Shown here piece after piece: positions 1 through 11,295 of a stretch of DNA of 64,000 bases (positions are counted from its first letter, which is position 1; each line of letters opens with the position of its first letter). This DNA is from Niebla homalea. Taxonomy: Eukaryota > Ascomycota > Lecanoromycetes > Lecanorales > Ramalinaceae. Position numbers and translations under genes: made by a program. Below the pieces are notes generated by a model that worked only from the letters and a program-made list of their open reading frames with translations, was not told the origin of the DNA and did not search any database. The stretch is from positions 897,501 through 961,500 of the forward strand of contig JAHGAU010000020.1 in NCBI GenBank assembly GCA_019925105.1, given 5' to 3'.

Positions 1-250
1 ATTAAAGGTAATAATACGTACCGTAAAAATAAAAAGGGTAATATAATTAAATTATATAATTTTAAGTAATAGCGGGCTGAATATATAGGTATATGAATGT
101 CTTATAAAGTAGAAACCCGGTTTTATAAACGCTTATTAAGCTTAATTAAATAAGGTAATAATAATAGATTTAACTTAATCCTTTAAAGCCTTATAATTAA
201 CGTTTTAAGCCCATTATAGGTAATATTTTAAGTATAAGTGCTAAAGACTA
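1..250. mobile_element. RIP-degraded AT-rich block (right-hand end)
   Basis: Very AT-rich sequence with TA steps everywhere and almost no CA or TG dinucleotides, the same composition as the blocks at 19.1-22.8 kb and 45.1-64 kb. It stops abruptly near 250, where normal base composition resumes. This is the tail of a repeat that begins outside the window. No element family can be named from it. Confidence 0.7.
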
Positions 251-1246
251 AAAAAAAAGGGGAGTACCAAGCCCCGGAAAAACCCTTACCCTAGATTTTA
301 GCGTTGTCCAGGACTTTTAGTGTTATTTTCCGTAAGGGACTGCGATAAAGTGAAAACACCTGAGTCTTGGCAATGGAAAATGATTTTTGTCCTCGACCCC
401 CAGGCTGACAATACAATATACCGTATCACGCTTTTGCACACAATCATTGGCTCTTACTCCTTTCCTAGAATGATAGCGAGGGGATTAGAGTGATCCAGGT
501 TTGAACAAGGCAAGACAGGATGTGCATTGAGGAGCCTGGATGCTGCGCCGCATGCCAAGACACCGGTGATCAAGTAGCCTCAGGCTGGGGCCCACCCCAC
601 TTCACCCTTTGAACCCCCACAAAACGAGCCCCGGTAGGCTAGCGTCCGATTATGTAAGCCCACTGTTAGTTTTGTGGGTAAGGGCTGAGAACTGAGACTG
701 ACTTCAGACCCCACAGCTTTGATTCCTTAACTCACCTAGTATAAATAAGTGAACTGCGGTTTCCGGTTTTGTAGCTAGTGCCTTGACTGCCAGCCACCAT
801 AGATTTGCTCCCTGCAGTAGGTAGATTCTTCATGCATCATCCATCCTACCACTAAGACGTGCATTGCGTAGTCTGCTTTTCTAAATGATCAAATTGGACA
901 AATTGGTCCGTGCGAACCGGTAGGATCGCCGCTGTCGCACACAAGGTATCCAATCAAAGGATTCCGCAGCGGCACTCATGAGACACATCCATACATCCGG
1001 AAAAACTTAATTGAGGACTAGACAAGGATCAACCGTTGAGAGGCTTGTAGGCTTTCAGCTTAGAATGAGCCTTATAGTATGGCTTGCGTTACCCCTCCCT
1101 TTGAAATGAGCCTTACAGTATGGCTTGCGTTACCCCACCTCTGCTGCCTGCCAGCTACCCCTCCAAAGGACTGTATATTATGATTGTGAAGCCCCGAGCA
1201 GGAGAGTATCAGACATGCTCATTTGCATAGCCAAAAGATATCAGTG
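251..1246. other. Intergenic stretch upstream of the AAA ATPase
   Basis: No open reading frame of interest. A TATA-like tataaata lies near 740, about 500 bases before the chosen ATG. That distance leaves room for an untranslated leader or an unseen 5' exon. It also contains the 32-bp direct repeat listed separately. Confidence 0.5.
1064..1136. repeat. Two-copy 32-bp direct repeat
   Basis: Copies at 1064-1095 and 1105-1136 start aatgagcctta and end gcgttacccc. They differ at one base (tatagta versus tacagta). The period is 41 bp with a 9-bp spacer. The pair sits 110-180 bases upstream of the AAA ATPase ATG, so it could be a leader or promoter element. That role is only inferred from position. 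Confidence 0.85.
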
Positions 1247-3442
1247 ATGAAGATCAATTGGAACAGTTCCAAGCTGAAGCGGTTTTCCTGCACTTCCCCT
1301 CTACCTCACAAGGAAGAAGACTTCACTTGTCGAGCAGAAAAGGTCATCCTTGACTCGAGCTCAATCCATAGCGATGACGCCAGTTTGAAAGGCAATGGCA
1401 ACAATGCCATTCCACAATTGTCCGCAGCAGGAATGGATTGCATGGTGCGCAATCTCTACCGAGACAAGAAGAATCGTTGGACAGAGAAGTATCCAACCTG
1501 GCTTGGCGATCCAGTCGAGAACGAACAGACCACTCGCTATGCCCTCATCGTCCGTCACAAGACCGTCGAGACTACGCAAAAGAAGCTCGAGATCGAGTCC
1601 GTTTCAATTCAGAGCCCGCTGCTCAAACGAGCCTTGGTGGCTATTTTCCAGAACTACCCAGGGGTCACGGCTGATCTGGAGCAACTTGAATTCAAGCCTC
1701 CATTCAAGCCCTTCGTACACCGCTGGTCCAAATTCGAGCAGGCCACTGTCAATGAGAGGGACTCACAGACCAAACAACATCTCGCCCTGTTATGGAACGT
1801 GCTTGAGACCGAGTTACGCCCATTCTTGGCCAACCTCAAAGACTTGACGCGACGCGGTCTGATTGACTACCAAAGCCTCTGGGCCATTCATGAGCCAGGC
1901 TCCTTGGTTGTCATGCAGGGTGAGGGAGGAGAAAGACTCTTTCGGTGCATAGATACCAAGGCTGGTAACGAAGGATATTGCAAACTCGACTTGCAGTTCA
2001 TTGACTGGGATGGCGAGAAGTTTGGTCATGATTTTAGGGCAGTGAAGATTGCTGCTTTCGTCGGCACAATGCCAATCACGAGCATGCAGGCGAAACCTCT
2101 CGATCGCCATCCCGACAAGGCAGGTATTGAACGTCGTGTGCTCGAGAAAGCCAAAGTATTCGAGGCTTTAAAGGGCTATCATTTCAGAGCCTACAAGGGC
2201 ACTGGCATCGACGCCACTGGCTTGCAGGTGGCCAGGTTCAATGTTGAGAGTCGCGTCATCATTGATACGGCAGGTAAGCTGTATCTCAATGAGTGGAGCC
2301 TGCACAGCCTCTGACAGAGATCTAGCTTTCAACCTCTTTAACCCAAATTGTCAAGTAAAATTGTCTGGACTGGACAAGCCTGCCAGGACTATAACGGCCA
2401 ATGACAGCGACACTGACAGTAACAGCGAAGTTGAGGTAGCGTCTGACAGTGACGATGGACACCAAAGGGCCATGGCAAGCGCCACACGTCGCCGTTTCTC
2501 AGCCAGCCAAACTCCTCCATTGAAATATGACCAGCTCTTGATTTGTAATGACTCTGTTCGGGCATTCTCCATCAAAGATAACAAGTGGCTCCGTCTCTTT
2601 ATTGACTCGCTCATGGACATCGAATGGAATTCTGGTGCTTTCCCAGGTCTGGTCCTCCCAGCCGACACAAAGGACCTTCTGCTGGCCTTTGCTGAAAGCC
2701 AGGTCAAGCGGCATCACAAATTTGACGATGTCATCCAGGGCAAAGGTCGTGGCACCATCATGCTCTTGAGGTAAGCTTTGCCCATGGACATCCGTACCTT
2801 GTTGTGCCATCTAATCGGTGGTCGCACAGTGGACCACCAGGAGTGGGCAAGACCCTCACAGCGGAATCTATTGCAGAGGAGATGCAGGTGCCCTTGTACA
2901 TGCTTTCGGCCGGCGACCTCGGGACCGATCCTAAAGATGTGGAGAGTGTCCTATCCAAGACGTTTGAGATGGCCACCAAATGGCGCGCCGTCCTCCTTCT
3001 CGACGAAGCCGACGTCTTCCTCCTAGCCAGGAACACGCACGACCTGGAGCGAAACAAGCTCGTGTCCATCTTCCTCCGTATGCTCGAGTATTATCAAGGC
3101 TTCCTCTTTCTCACGACCAATCGAGTCCAAGACATTGACGACGCTTTTGAGTCGCGTATTCAGTTGCATCTGCAATATGCAGAGTTGGATTATGCATGTC
3201 GGCAGGCCGTTTGGAGCAACTTCTTGGCAATCAGCGACACTGCTGAAGGCGAGTTCACCAAGGAACGCATCTCCGAATTGGCAAGGACGGAGATGAATGG
3301 ACGGCAGATCAAGAACGTGATCAAGCCTGCTCAATTGCTGGCTGCAAGGCACAACTCTGAGTTACGCCTCGAGCATGTGGAGACTGTGATGAAGCTGAAG
3401 GCGGATAATCAGGTCAAGAAACATCATGCTGTACCTTGGTGA
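1247..3442 (+). CDS. AAA+ ATPase with DUF7025-like N-terminal region
   Basis: Three exons, join(1247..2273, 2320..2770, 2830..3442), give 696 residues in a continuous frame. The introns are 46 and 59 nt with gtaagc donors. The C-terminal third is a AAA+ ATPase core. Walker A GPPGVGKT is at about 494-501 and is created by the second splice. Walker B LLLDEAD is at about 548-554, followed by FLFLTTNR, a typical sensor-1 strand, and a SRIQLHLQY segment. The long N-terminal part, with the RVIIDT and NLFNPN strand patterns, is the type annotated DUF7025 in fungal AAA proteins (from memory). A Ser/Asp-rich acidic stretch (SDTDSNSE, SDSDD) separates the two. Such proteins are predicted ATP-driven remodelers with unknown substrate. 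The start is the first ATG of the frame; eight codons upstream are open without an ATG, so an upstream exon is possible. Confidence 0.88.
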
Positions 3443-4320
3443 GCTCTCAACCAGCTAGGTACTGATGATACACATGGGATATGCGACTCGAGAAGAAGCA
3501 GCTTGAGGAACCTAATATATGATCATTGAACTCGAATGCTTCAAGCTTTATGCGTTATAGCATGTTCGCCACTGGCGCTTCCGAGGAATAGCCGAGTCGT
3601 GACATCTTCTCACTAACAACCCGACCACATCCATATTCCATTGTAAAAGTATTCCTGAAGAATCGTGCCGTACGGCTTGGCGCTCATTGATACTCATGCA
3701 TTCAAACAATTCTTCCGACTTGACATCATTGCCCCACATCATGAGATGCGAGACATCCAGCTGAGCCGCTGGGCGCAGTAATCAAGTGCGGCAGAGTTGA
3801 TCTTCGTTTCATGCGCAGACTGTACTTCACAATACCTTAACACAATCCATCGCGTCCATGTTTGTGTCATAAGGGGGAGGCAAGCACCTTTGCAGGGCGG
3901 ATAACCTTTCCTTGTTCAGCATGCTATGGCTGCATTCTGGCAATTGCGTGCCGCTTGGACAATGGCCGAAGCGCAAAAGATTGGCTCTGCTGGAATTGTT
4001 GCCTGATACCATGCCGCGTGAGATCCGAGCAGGGTGGTTGTAAAACCCTTCGATTGATGTGCATCTCGCAGCAATCTGCAAGGCCCGCTTCTCGTTATCA
4101 AGCCGATTGGTTGAATGACTCGCTTCGGACAATTAAGAGAATGCGTGAAACGACCTTTGGTGCTGACCATGCCTCACTCTCTAGACTTTAGAAGAGGAGC
4201 TCCACTGCTCTTCCATGAGGTCACATCCCTTATGTTCCCACTGGCGGCAAAGTTTTCTTTTGTTCGCGGACAAGCAACCACCCCTTTCCAATACACATCT
4301 CCATCCCTGTATGAGGCCAA
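3443..4320. other. Intergenic stretch, no gene seen
   Basis: 878 bases between the AAA ATPase stop and the pepsin-like ATG. Short open frames occur on both strands without family resemblance or splice logic. It presumably holds the terminator of the first gene and the promoter of the next. Confidence 0.5.
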
Positions 4321-6207
4321 ATGAGTATGGCTACTCGCATTAGCAAAGCAGCAATGCTTCTCCCAGCGATTATCTATCTAACATCCACTATCGCAGCTGA
4401 CTCAAGCCCCAGAGTAGTGGAATGGAACAAAGACAAGTCATTCGGACCCGATGGCCCGTGGCATGCTGTGACTGTTGGAGTCGGAACAGATGCAGCCGGA
4501 AAACCCCTATCTCAAGTGAACCTCTTCCCGGGCGGCAATGGGGAGTCGATAGTCTTCAACACCGAGTATTGTAGCGATTCGGACTCATCATGTCCAGCTC
4601 GAAAAGCGGGCTTGTGGGATGCCAAAAATTCTCGGACTGCGATGCAGAATGTCAGTAATATCACTCAACATCCAGCAACCGTCTGGCAATGGGGCAGTTC
4701 CGCTGCCATCGATCAAAGCGGTCTGGCCTTGGAAGCGGTCGATCAGATGAGTGTCAACACTACGCGAGGTCTCGTCGTAGTCAATCATACTGTTCTGGCT
4801 TCCGTCACGGCGGATAACTTTCGCTTACCGGATGGCTCATCATGGGCACAGACGGCGGGCAGTCTGTCTTTGGGCGTTCATGATGGCAATATGCAGTTCC
4901 CAAATGTTACTGGTAATACCATCCCAGGCTACCTCGCGGGCCAAAATGACACACCGTCCAACTCTGCCGGGTTGCATTACGGGTCGGCAAACTTGAAACT
5001 TGAAGGAAGCCTGGTTTACGGCGGATATGACCAGAGCAGAGTCATTGGAGATGTTGCAGTCTTTCAGCTTTATGAGCCTGGCGATCTACCAGTCCCCAAT
5101 CTTGTCGACGTTCAACTTGGTGTTGAGAATGGCGACTCTCCATTCGCGAATGGGATGAGCAATTTCACCGGTCTTCTCGAAGTCAACCAAACGAAAGGCA
5201 ATGCCCAGCCGACCATCATCAATCCCTTGCTGTCGTACTATTTTGCCTCGAACAAGACCTGCGCAAATATCGCAAAGCAGCTACCTGTGACTCTGCAACC
5301 GGGTCTTGGCCTCTACACGTGGAATACCGGGGACCCAGTATTCAAGCGAATCGTTCAGTCGCCTTCTTACCTAGCGTTCGTCTTTCAATCTTGGTACCCA
5401 GCATCCTCTGGAAACATGACTATCAAGGTCCCTTTCAGCTTATTGAATTTGACTCTGGAGCCTCCGATTGTTACGACGCCATTGCAGTACTTCCCATGTC
5501 GGCCTTTTACGGCCCTTGATGGATCTGGCAATAACTACCTTGGGCGCGCTTTTCTTCAGGCCGCATTCTTTGCCATCAATTGGAATCACAGCACTTACTA
5601 TCTGGCTCAAGCGCCAGGGCCAGCTGCGGATCCTCCAAACATACAGCCTCTCGGACCAGGTGACACTACACTGAAATCAAGTCCCGCTTCCAAGTTTGCC
5701 GATTCCTGGTCGAATACGTGGATTCCCTTTGAGAATCACAGCGCAACTTCTGTCACTCCGCACGTACAGCCGTCAGCTACGAGTGGTAATAGCAAACACG
5801 GAGGCAGTGGTCTATCAAAAGGAGCAATCGCTGGTATTTCTGTGGGCGTCATCATTGCGGCCGTTGCCTTCGCCGCAGCTGCTTGGCTCCTGTGGCGAAG
5901 ACAACGCAGGAATAGAAAGACAAGCGCAGAGCTAGAGAATGACAGCAAAAGTTTGACACCTAACGGAATCAATTCCCTACACGAGAAAGAAGGGGGGATG
6001 GGACTACCTCCCGAGGCCATGGGAGATCCACGATACCTTCATGAGGCTCCTATGGGTACCCCACGCCTCGAAGCTGAGGGTGACAAACCACCTGTTCCAG
6101 CAAAGAATGCGTTCACTTTGCCTGCTCATTTGAGGCAAGAGATGCAGGGTAGTCAGCCTAATCCCCAGGAGAAGCCGGCGCATGGACCTGTTGTCGAAAT
6201 GCAATGA
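4321..6207 (+). CDS. Membrane-anchored pepsin-like (A1-fold) protein, catalytic Asp motifs lost
   Basis: Single-exon frame of 628 residues. A signal peptide (about residues 1-26) is followed by a large N-glycosylation-rich ectodomain. One Ala/Val/Ile transmembrane helix spans about 501-525, followed by a basic stop-transfer (WRRQRRNRK) and a roughly 95-residue Pro-rich cytoplasmic tail. The ectodomain shows the landmarks of a fungal aspartic-peptidase-like fold, including VYGGYDQSRVIGD, which resembles the GGYD(T/S)S segment of family A1. However, the first DTG position reads FPGGNGES and the second active-site region reads YTWNTGDP. I therefore infer a catalytically inactive homologue, perhaps a cell-surface binding or sensing protein. 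I did not find a better family match by eye. The topology is type I, outside-in. Confidence 0.75.
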   Translation: MSMATRISKAAMLLPAIIYLTSTIAADSSPRVVEWNKDKSFGPDGPWHAVTVGVGTDAAGKPLSQVNLFPGGNGESIVFNTEYCSDSDSSCPARKAGLWDAKNSRTAMQNVSNITQHPATVWQWGSSAAIDQSGLALEAVDQMSVNTTRGLVVVNHTVLASVTADNFRLPDGSSWAQTAGSLSLGVHDGNMQFPNVTGNTIPGYLAGQNDTPSNSAGLHYGSANLKLEGSLVYGGYDQSRVIGDVAVFQLYEPGDLPVPNLVDVQLGVENGDSPFANGMSNFTGLLEVNQTKGNAQPTIINPLLSYYFASNKTCANIAKQLPVTLQPGLGLYTWNTGDPVFKRIVQSPSYLAFVFQSWYPASSGNMTIKVPFSLLNLTLEPPIVTTPLQYFPCRPFTALDGSGNNYLGRAFLQAAFFAINWNHSTYYLAQAPGPAADPPNIQPLGPGDTTLKSSPASKFADSWSNTWIPFENHSATSVTPHVQPSATSGNSKHGGSGLSKGAIAGISVGVIIAAVAFAAAAWLLWRRQRRNRKTSAELENDSKSLTPNGINSLHEKEGGMGLPPEAMGDPRYLHEAPMGTPRLEAEGDKPPVPAKNAFTLPAHLRQEMQGSQPNPQEKPAHGPVVEMQ

Positions 6208-9200
6208 ATTGATATTCATGTCGATGAGGAATGCATGTCGTAAGCAGCATATCGACCTCAAATCATGGTCGAGGCGCCCCACAAGGATCAAAATCAAAGT
6301 TATAAAATGGCAGGTGGCTTTCAATATGCGAGTTACGTATCCCAATAGCGAATTGGAGCTTTTCTGGACCTACGCCCGCGCATGTATTACGGCTAGCCTT
6401 CTTTGTATACCGTAGGGACATTCATTAAGATAAGCCTGCAGCAATATTTCTGAGGAACGCAAATTGACGATCCGGTGGGAATGCGACTGTCAATAACAGT
6501 AATATTCGACATCGTAGAAAGGAATATACCGGCCATTGTAACCTCTTCGGAATACGAATTGCACCAGAGGTAACAATCAGGCCACATCTTGCCATAGGTA
6601 TTATACCGTATCTGGACGATTTCAAAATCGATTGAAAAGGCAGCGTTAAACCTCTTCCCCCCTTTCCACCTACTTCCGCAACAGTCAGCATCAGTCCCCC
6701 TCACACAACATTAATACCATCCTCATCTCCCTCATCAACCCCCCCAATCGTCTGATTCTCCGCCTCAGCCTCCCCTCATGCCTCCTCGCGCGGCAGAGTA
6801 GACTTTCGATGTCCCGGTGTATCGATGCCGGGGCGCAGCACGGGAGACTATCGCGATCCACTGCGAGGGATCGGCGCTCGGCGCGGAGGGAGCGGAAGGA
6901 GCGGATCGTATCGCTGCGCATATTGAAGACGCGGATATAGAGAGTGCCTGAGAATAGAGGTTAATGTTTGTTATATATGTGTGTTATGTGTAAAGGGAGG
7001 GTGTGAATGAGAGCTGCTGAAGGGCAAATAGTTTGTAGGTAAAGGAGTTAAGTGGCAGAAACAAGAGACACAAAGGGATCAGAGGGGCAGTCAAGTGATG
7101 GCAAGTATTCATACTGAGGTGGGCACAAGACATCTTTAGAATGGTTAAGGTCAATTAAGTGGTTCGCGGCTTTGAAACCCAGGTAGAGTTATGGGATCGA
7201 TTCGTGTAACGTCGATGAATATAAAGATAAAATTTCTGAATCGAAGCTGGATAGTTTACTCTCACATATAACCATAGTATTTCGATGATGGCTTGTAGAG
7301 GGTACTTCTGTACGGGGGATCGCAGTTGCTTAAATAGCTCTGACATTTTCTACCGTACTTATGAACTAGATATTTCCTACGGACTCCGTGTCAGTGCTAT
7401 GGTGGCGTTCCCTATGGGCTCCTTCCAAGCATGAAACCTTTCCGTATTTTAAGCATTTGCGAACGTGCCCAGGTGGAAATGCATTATAATGTAAATGTTC
7501 CCGGAATAAGAATAATAAGGTAGGAGTGGCTGTGGCGTTGTTTTAACATCTGGCGCCAGCCTTACCAGATACCTCCTCATATCCTACAGCCTCCGCTACG
7601 TTATGATGACGCCAATGGAAAGCTTTGCTGGATAAGGTTGCGCTCCTAAAGCCTCCAGTCAGGATCCGAGATTAACCTCTACATCGCCACAACCAAGATG
7701 TGACAATTTCTCCGCATATTTTGATCCTCTTATTTACACTTGCTTACACTCCTTTGGTCGATCGTCTTTTCTTACTCTCATTGTAGAAGCGATGTCCCAA
7801 GCATGCCCCATCCTTACAGAGCCACTCTTTAGTACCGAATCCTTCACCGCAACGGTCGAAGCCGTCCAAACACTGCTAGTCCACCATCGCTGTCCAGAAA
7901 CGCTGGAAGCTCTAGCCAAACTCTGTATACTTGATCCCTCGTAAAAGGACGCCAATGTACAACTGAGCCATCACCCATGTTTTGAGAGGTAAGAGCGTAA
8001 ACCCAAGCTCTACTTCTCTGATTTTATTCAAAAGCTCACCTCTCTTTGCGCACTCTGCCTCAACTTCCCTACAGCTCACCCCTCTCTGCAGAGTCATCCT
8101 CAGCTCTCTGCCGCCTAGCTTCTTGTTCCCACTTCCATACACTGTGAGGCCCTTTTGGCCCTTGCCCTTCCCAGCCATGCTATTCTTGTATGTCCCAATC
8201 TCTCCCCTGATCGTCGTGCGCTTCGACGAACAAACCAGAGGGTATCATACCCAGCACCAGATCAGGTCTGCCTGCGAAATTGCTTGGCGTTTGGCATAGT
8301 ACCTCTAGAAGAACCAGCCCTTCCATGGCTCGAGCGACTGGCAAGGGGAGCTGTTTCCGACGAGTCCCCTGGTGGGACTTGCCGTAATCAGGCGCGTCGC
8401 AGCAGAGGATGTACAGTCTGTCTGTATTTCATTGACAGAGATGGGGGAGGGATTCATAGGCATTTGAGTCAATGCTTCTAGGCAATTAGTCATTGGGTGT
8501 GGATATAAAAGGCAGGAGGGTTCACACGTTGCCACGGCTCGGACTTGATACAGTCTGCATCGACGACCAGGAAATTAAAGTGGCTGAAAGCGTGACGAAA
8601 ACCGCGAGGGTCCTCATCTCTGGCCGGAGGTGGTTTTTGAAGACTTTATCTATTTCTTCCAGCGTGCCATTGAGGAAAGGCATGGCTGCTTTTTCTTTAA
8701 TGGCTATGTTGGCTTTGATTGATATCTTGAATAACGTTCGTAGGTGAATTGGAAAGATATAGCAGCCCATCGTGTAACATCGTGGATGGGGCCGCTATAC
8801 ATCTTGGCGAGACACTATTGTTGCGAATTAACATTGACAGCAAGAGTACCTTTGAACCGAGGAACAGCCTCACACCAGCAGGAACGTCTGTGAGATGGAA
8901 GGTGGGAGAATATGTTTCCTCTTCACCAGAAACGAAGCCTGCTCGGTCGTCGCTTATTTCCTCATCTTCGTCGTCCTGTGCCATGTCTGCTCTAGGATGT
9001 ATCTCTTCTTTCTGCTGCGACTCGTTTCTGATAAACATACCAGCTGTTGCTTGGCTTGAGGGCTTTTATAGCTTGACTCAATCGGAACTTGGAGAGATTG
9101 AAGAGTGTTAGGCTTGAATTGCTCAGCTCCTGACATTCTCTTACAGTAGCCAGCAATGGAGCTTGTGTTGCGAGCTACTCTCCATCAGGCAGCCACCCAC

Positions 9201-9952
9201 TGCATGCAGTCCCTAACCTTTTCAACTCTATTTCGATGTGAATAGAGAGGTGGAATTCGCAGAGTACAAGTATGACCAAAACGCTGACTGCTGCGGCTCG
9301 AGCTTTCCCAGTCGTTGGACGCTAATGCAATGCTTCAGAGTATATGCGCGCCTGCCATCATTCTTGAATCTTGACAAGTATGCCGCTCATGCTGCTTCAG
9401 CCGTTGGTTGCCACTTGCCAATGCTTTTGAAGCTTTTGCGCGCCTGCACTTTTTGCACGCAGCCTGCTTACAATAATAGGTTTACAATTTATTCATCAAG
9501 GCCTTGAGCAAGGATGAGCATATGCAGCCACAAAAAGATTCCCGGTGACTTGCAAGGTACCTAATCATTGCCACCACGAGTCAACAGAAGGGTAAGGTAG
9601 ATGGTAGGAGCTATGCTCTTGCTCAATCCCTTTTGTTCGGATTTCACTACGTCTTTGAAGGTTTCAGATCTTCCTTACGCCTGCGAGATCCCATCATGAT
9701 AATATGGAAATCCTTGACCTGGTCAATCCACTCCGTTCGCGTTACAAGGATCTCCGTGTGAGCCGTGTGATGCCCTTGGCCGGGTTTCTTTGCACGCTTG
9801 ATATGCTATCTTGTTGATTGTATATTGGTCCCCTCGTCGCGATTCTTACACTTCTGTTCCTGTACCAGTCCGTCATTGATTGACAATTTTCTTGCGCCAT
9901 TCGCCTTCCTTGTGCTCAAAGAAAGAGGAATCGGCTGCTCATACGCTTCACC
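6208..9952. other. Long intergenic stretch with only weak coding hints
   Basis: About 3.7 kb without a recognisable gene. A short ATG frame at 7791-7943 (+) encodes about 50 residues of ordinary composition. Minus-strand frames at 7912-8178 and 8697-9008 look mildly protein-like; the second is acidic and begins MAQDDEDEE. A minus frame near 8522-8770 contains GTLEEIDKVF, which recalls the end of sugar-transporter domains. None can be joined into a convincing gene. They may be decayed remains or small unannotated genes. Confidence 0.4.
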
Positions 9953-11077
9953 ATGTGCTATCAACAATTATCTCTAGTTCTCATAACGCTACTGTATACC
10001 GCTTCTGGCAGTCGTAAGGACATCACTCTCTTGTCCTACAATCACTAGATATGGGCTAATTCTGAGCCTCAGCAGCTTCATCTTACCGGTTATATCACAG
10101 CCAAAATCGGTACAGTAGACAGAGCGGCGGAGGCAACGTGCCCCAGACCCAGACAGGTTCCCAGCCCTCGTCAGACTTCGTGTCCTCAGCTCCAGTGGTA
10201 GCCGATACCTCAAACAACAACACCACCTCCAGTAACGCCGTTAGCACTTCTGTCAGCGCTCAGAAAGGCGCTGGTGTATGGTGAGTGGTCACAGGCTTGG
10301 GCGAAGAAGTTGCCAGGGTCGGCGCTAGGTGGGCATGTGATTTGTATCTTGGCTTCAGAGGCTTCCCCCCCATCTGCCTTATGGGACTTCGAGGGCAAGG
10401 AGCTGGTGCGTTTTGGAAGATGGAGAGTACTGACCCGGGTGTTCAGGAGCGACCATCCGGAAAACTCGTTCGAAGGATCGGTACCTGCAGGTGTCGACTT
10501 GGGCGCCATGATCAATCTCCAATCAGATCTCTCGGCTCTGAAGTCGAGTTCCTACAAGGAAATCATCGGGTACAATGAGCCCGATGGTACGGCAGCGCCG
10601 GTCGATGTCAACACTGCCGCCAACAATTGGCCGGACGTGGTTGCTCCCGGCAAACGCATTGGTAGTCCAGCACCAATGAATACAAAACTGATTCCGGGAG
10701 ATTGGTTCCCCGACTTTATGGATAGCATCTCACAGCAGGGACAGTCATGTTGATTTCATCTGCCTGCACCACTACTTCCCTGATGGTGATGTCAGCGAAC
10801 TCCCGTCGTATGTCGAAAACGTACACGCCATGTACAAAGTCCCAATCTGGGTCACAGAATGGGCCCAGATTGACTACAGTAAGAACCCGCCAATCGTGCC
10901 GGATGATGATGCCCAAGTGAAGTACATGCAGGCGGCAGGAAGGATGATGGAAGGCTTGGATTATGTGGAACGCTATTCTTTGTTTGCTCTGCCCAGAGTA
11001 GCGGTCAACCGGCCACGAACCTCTTCGGTTCGATTGGAAATATTACGCCGATGGGGACTGCTTATGCAGCACTTTGA
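9953..11077 (+). pseudogene. GH128-like secreted glycoside hydrolase, broken
   Basis: The ATG at 9953 opens a signal peptide (MCYQQLSLVLITLLYTASG). A 59-nt intron at 10014-10072 leads to a Ser/Thr/Asn-rich linker, then KGAGVW. Next comes an Asl1-type catalytic core as in GH128 beta-glucanases: VPAGVDLGAMI, IGYNEPDG with the acid/base Glu, RIGSPAP, then HVDFICLHHY and VPIWVTEWAQID with the likely nucleophile Glu. The reading frame is damaged. There is an in-frame TGA at 10282-10284 and a frame change before 10447. A +1 shift lies at about 10735-10746, and a compensating -1 shift at about 10992, after which the normal C-terminus GNITPMGTAYAAL is read to a stop at 11075. The TGA overlaps a gtgagt, but splicing there would remove the conserved GARWACDLYLG strand. 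It was probably a cell-wall beta-glucan hydrolase. Confidence 0.72.
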
Positions 11078-11295
11078 CGAATCGTGCTGATGGAACTGGG
11101 GAAGTCGGTGGTAATCAGGACTAAGTCGAATGTCGTGGAGTGAATACAAGTCACACTAGATACAGCCTGACCAAGATGCTCAAGCTAATAGGAGTCAAGA
11201 AGCGACTGTCATATAGTACCTGCATGTCCCGCATTGGCGCCGACTATTATAGCTTCTCAACCGTTCCAGCTAGGCTTCTGACTGAGCATCGTCGG

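Noticed and set aside
1395..1847. Alternative-frame open reading frame inside exon 1 of the AAA gene
   Set aside because: Shadow of the real frame; the latter joins through two introns to Walker A and B motifs.
8522..9038. Sugar-transporter C-terminus suggested by GTLEEIDKVF
   Set aside because: Only one short motif matches, the following residues are not transporter-like, and no transmembrane helices lie upstream in frame.
10281..10446. Possible intron explaining the in-frame TGA of the GH128 gene
   Set aside because: A phase-keeping gtgagt...ttcag pair exists, but it would delete GARWACDLYLG, a conserved strand of the catalytic core, and would not repair the later frameshifts.
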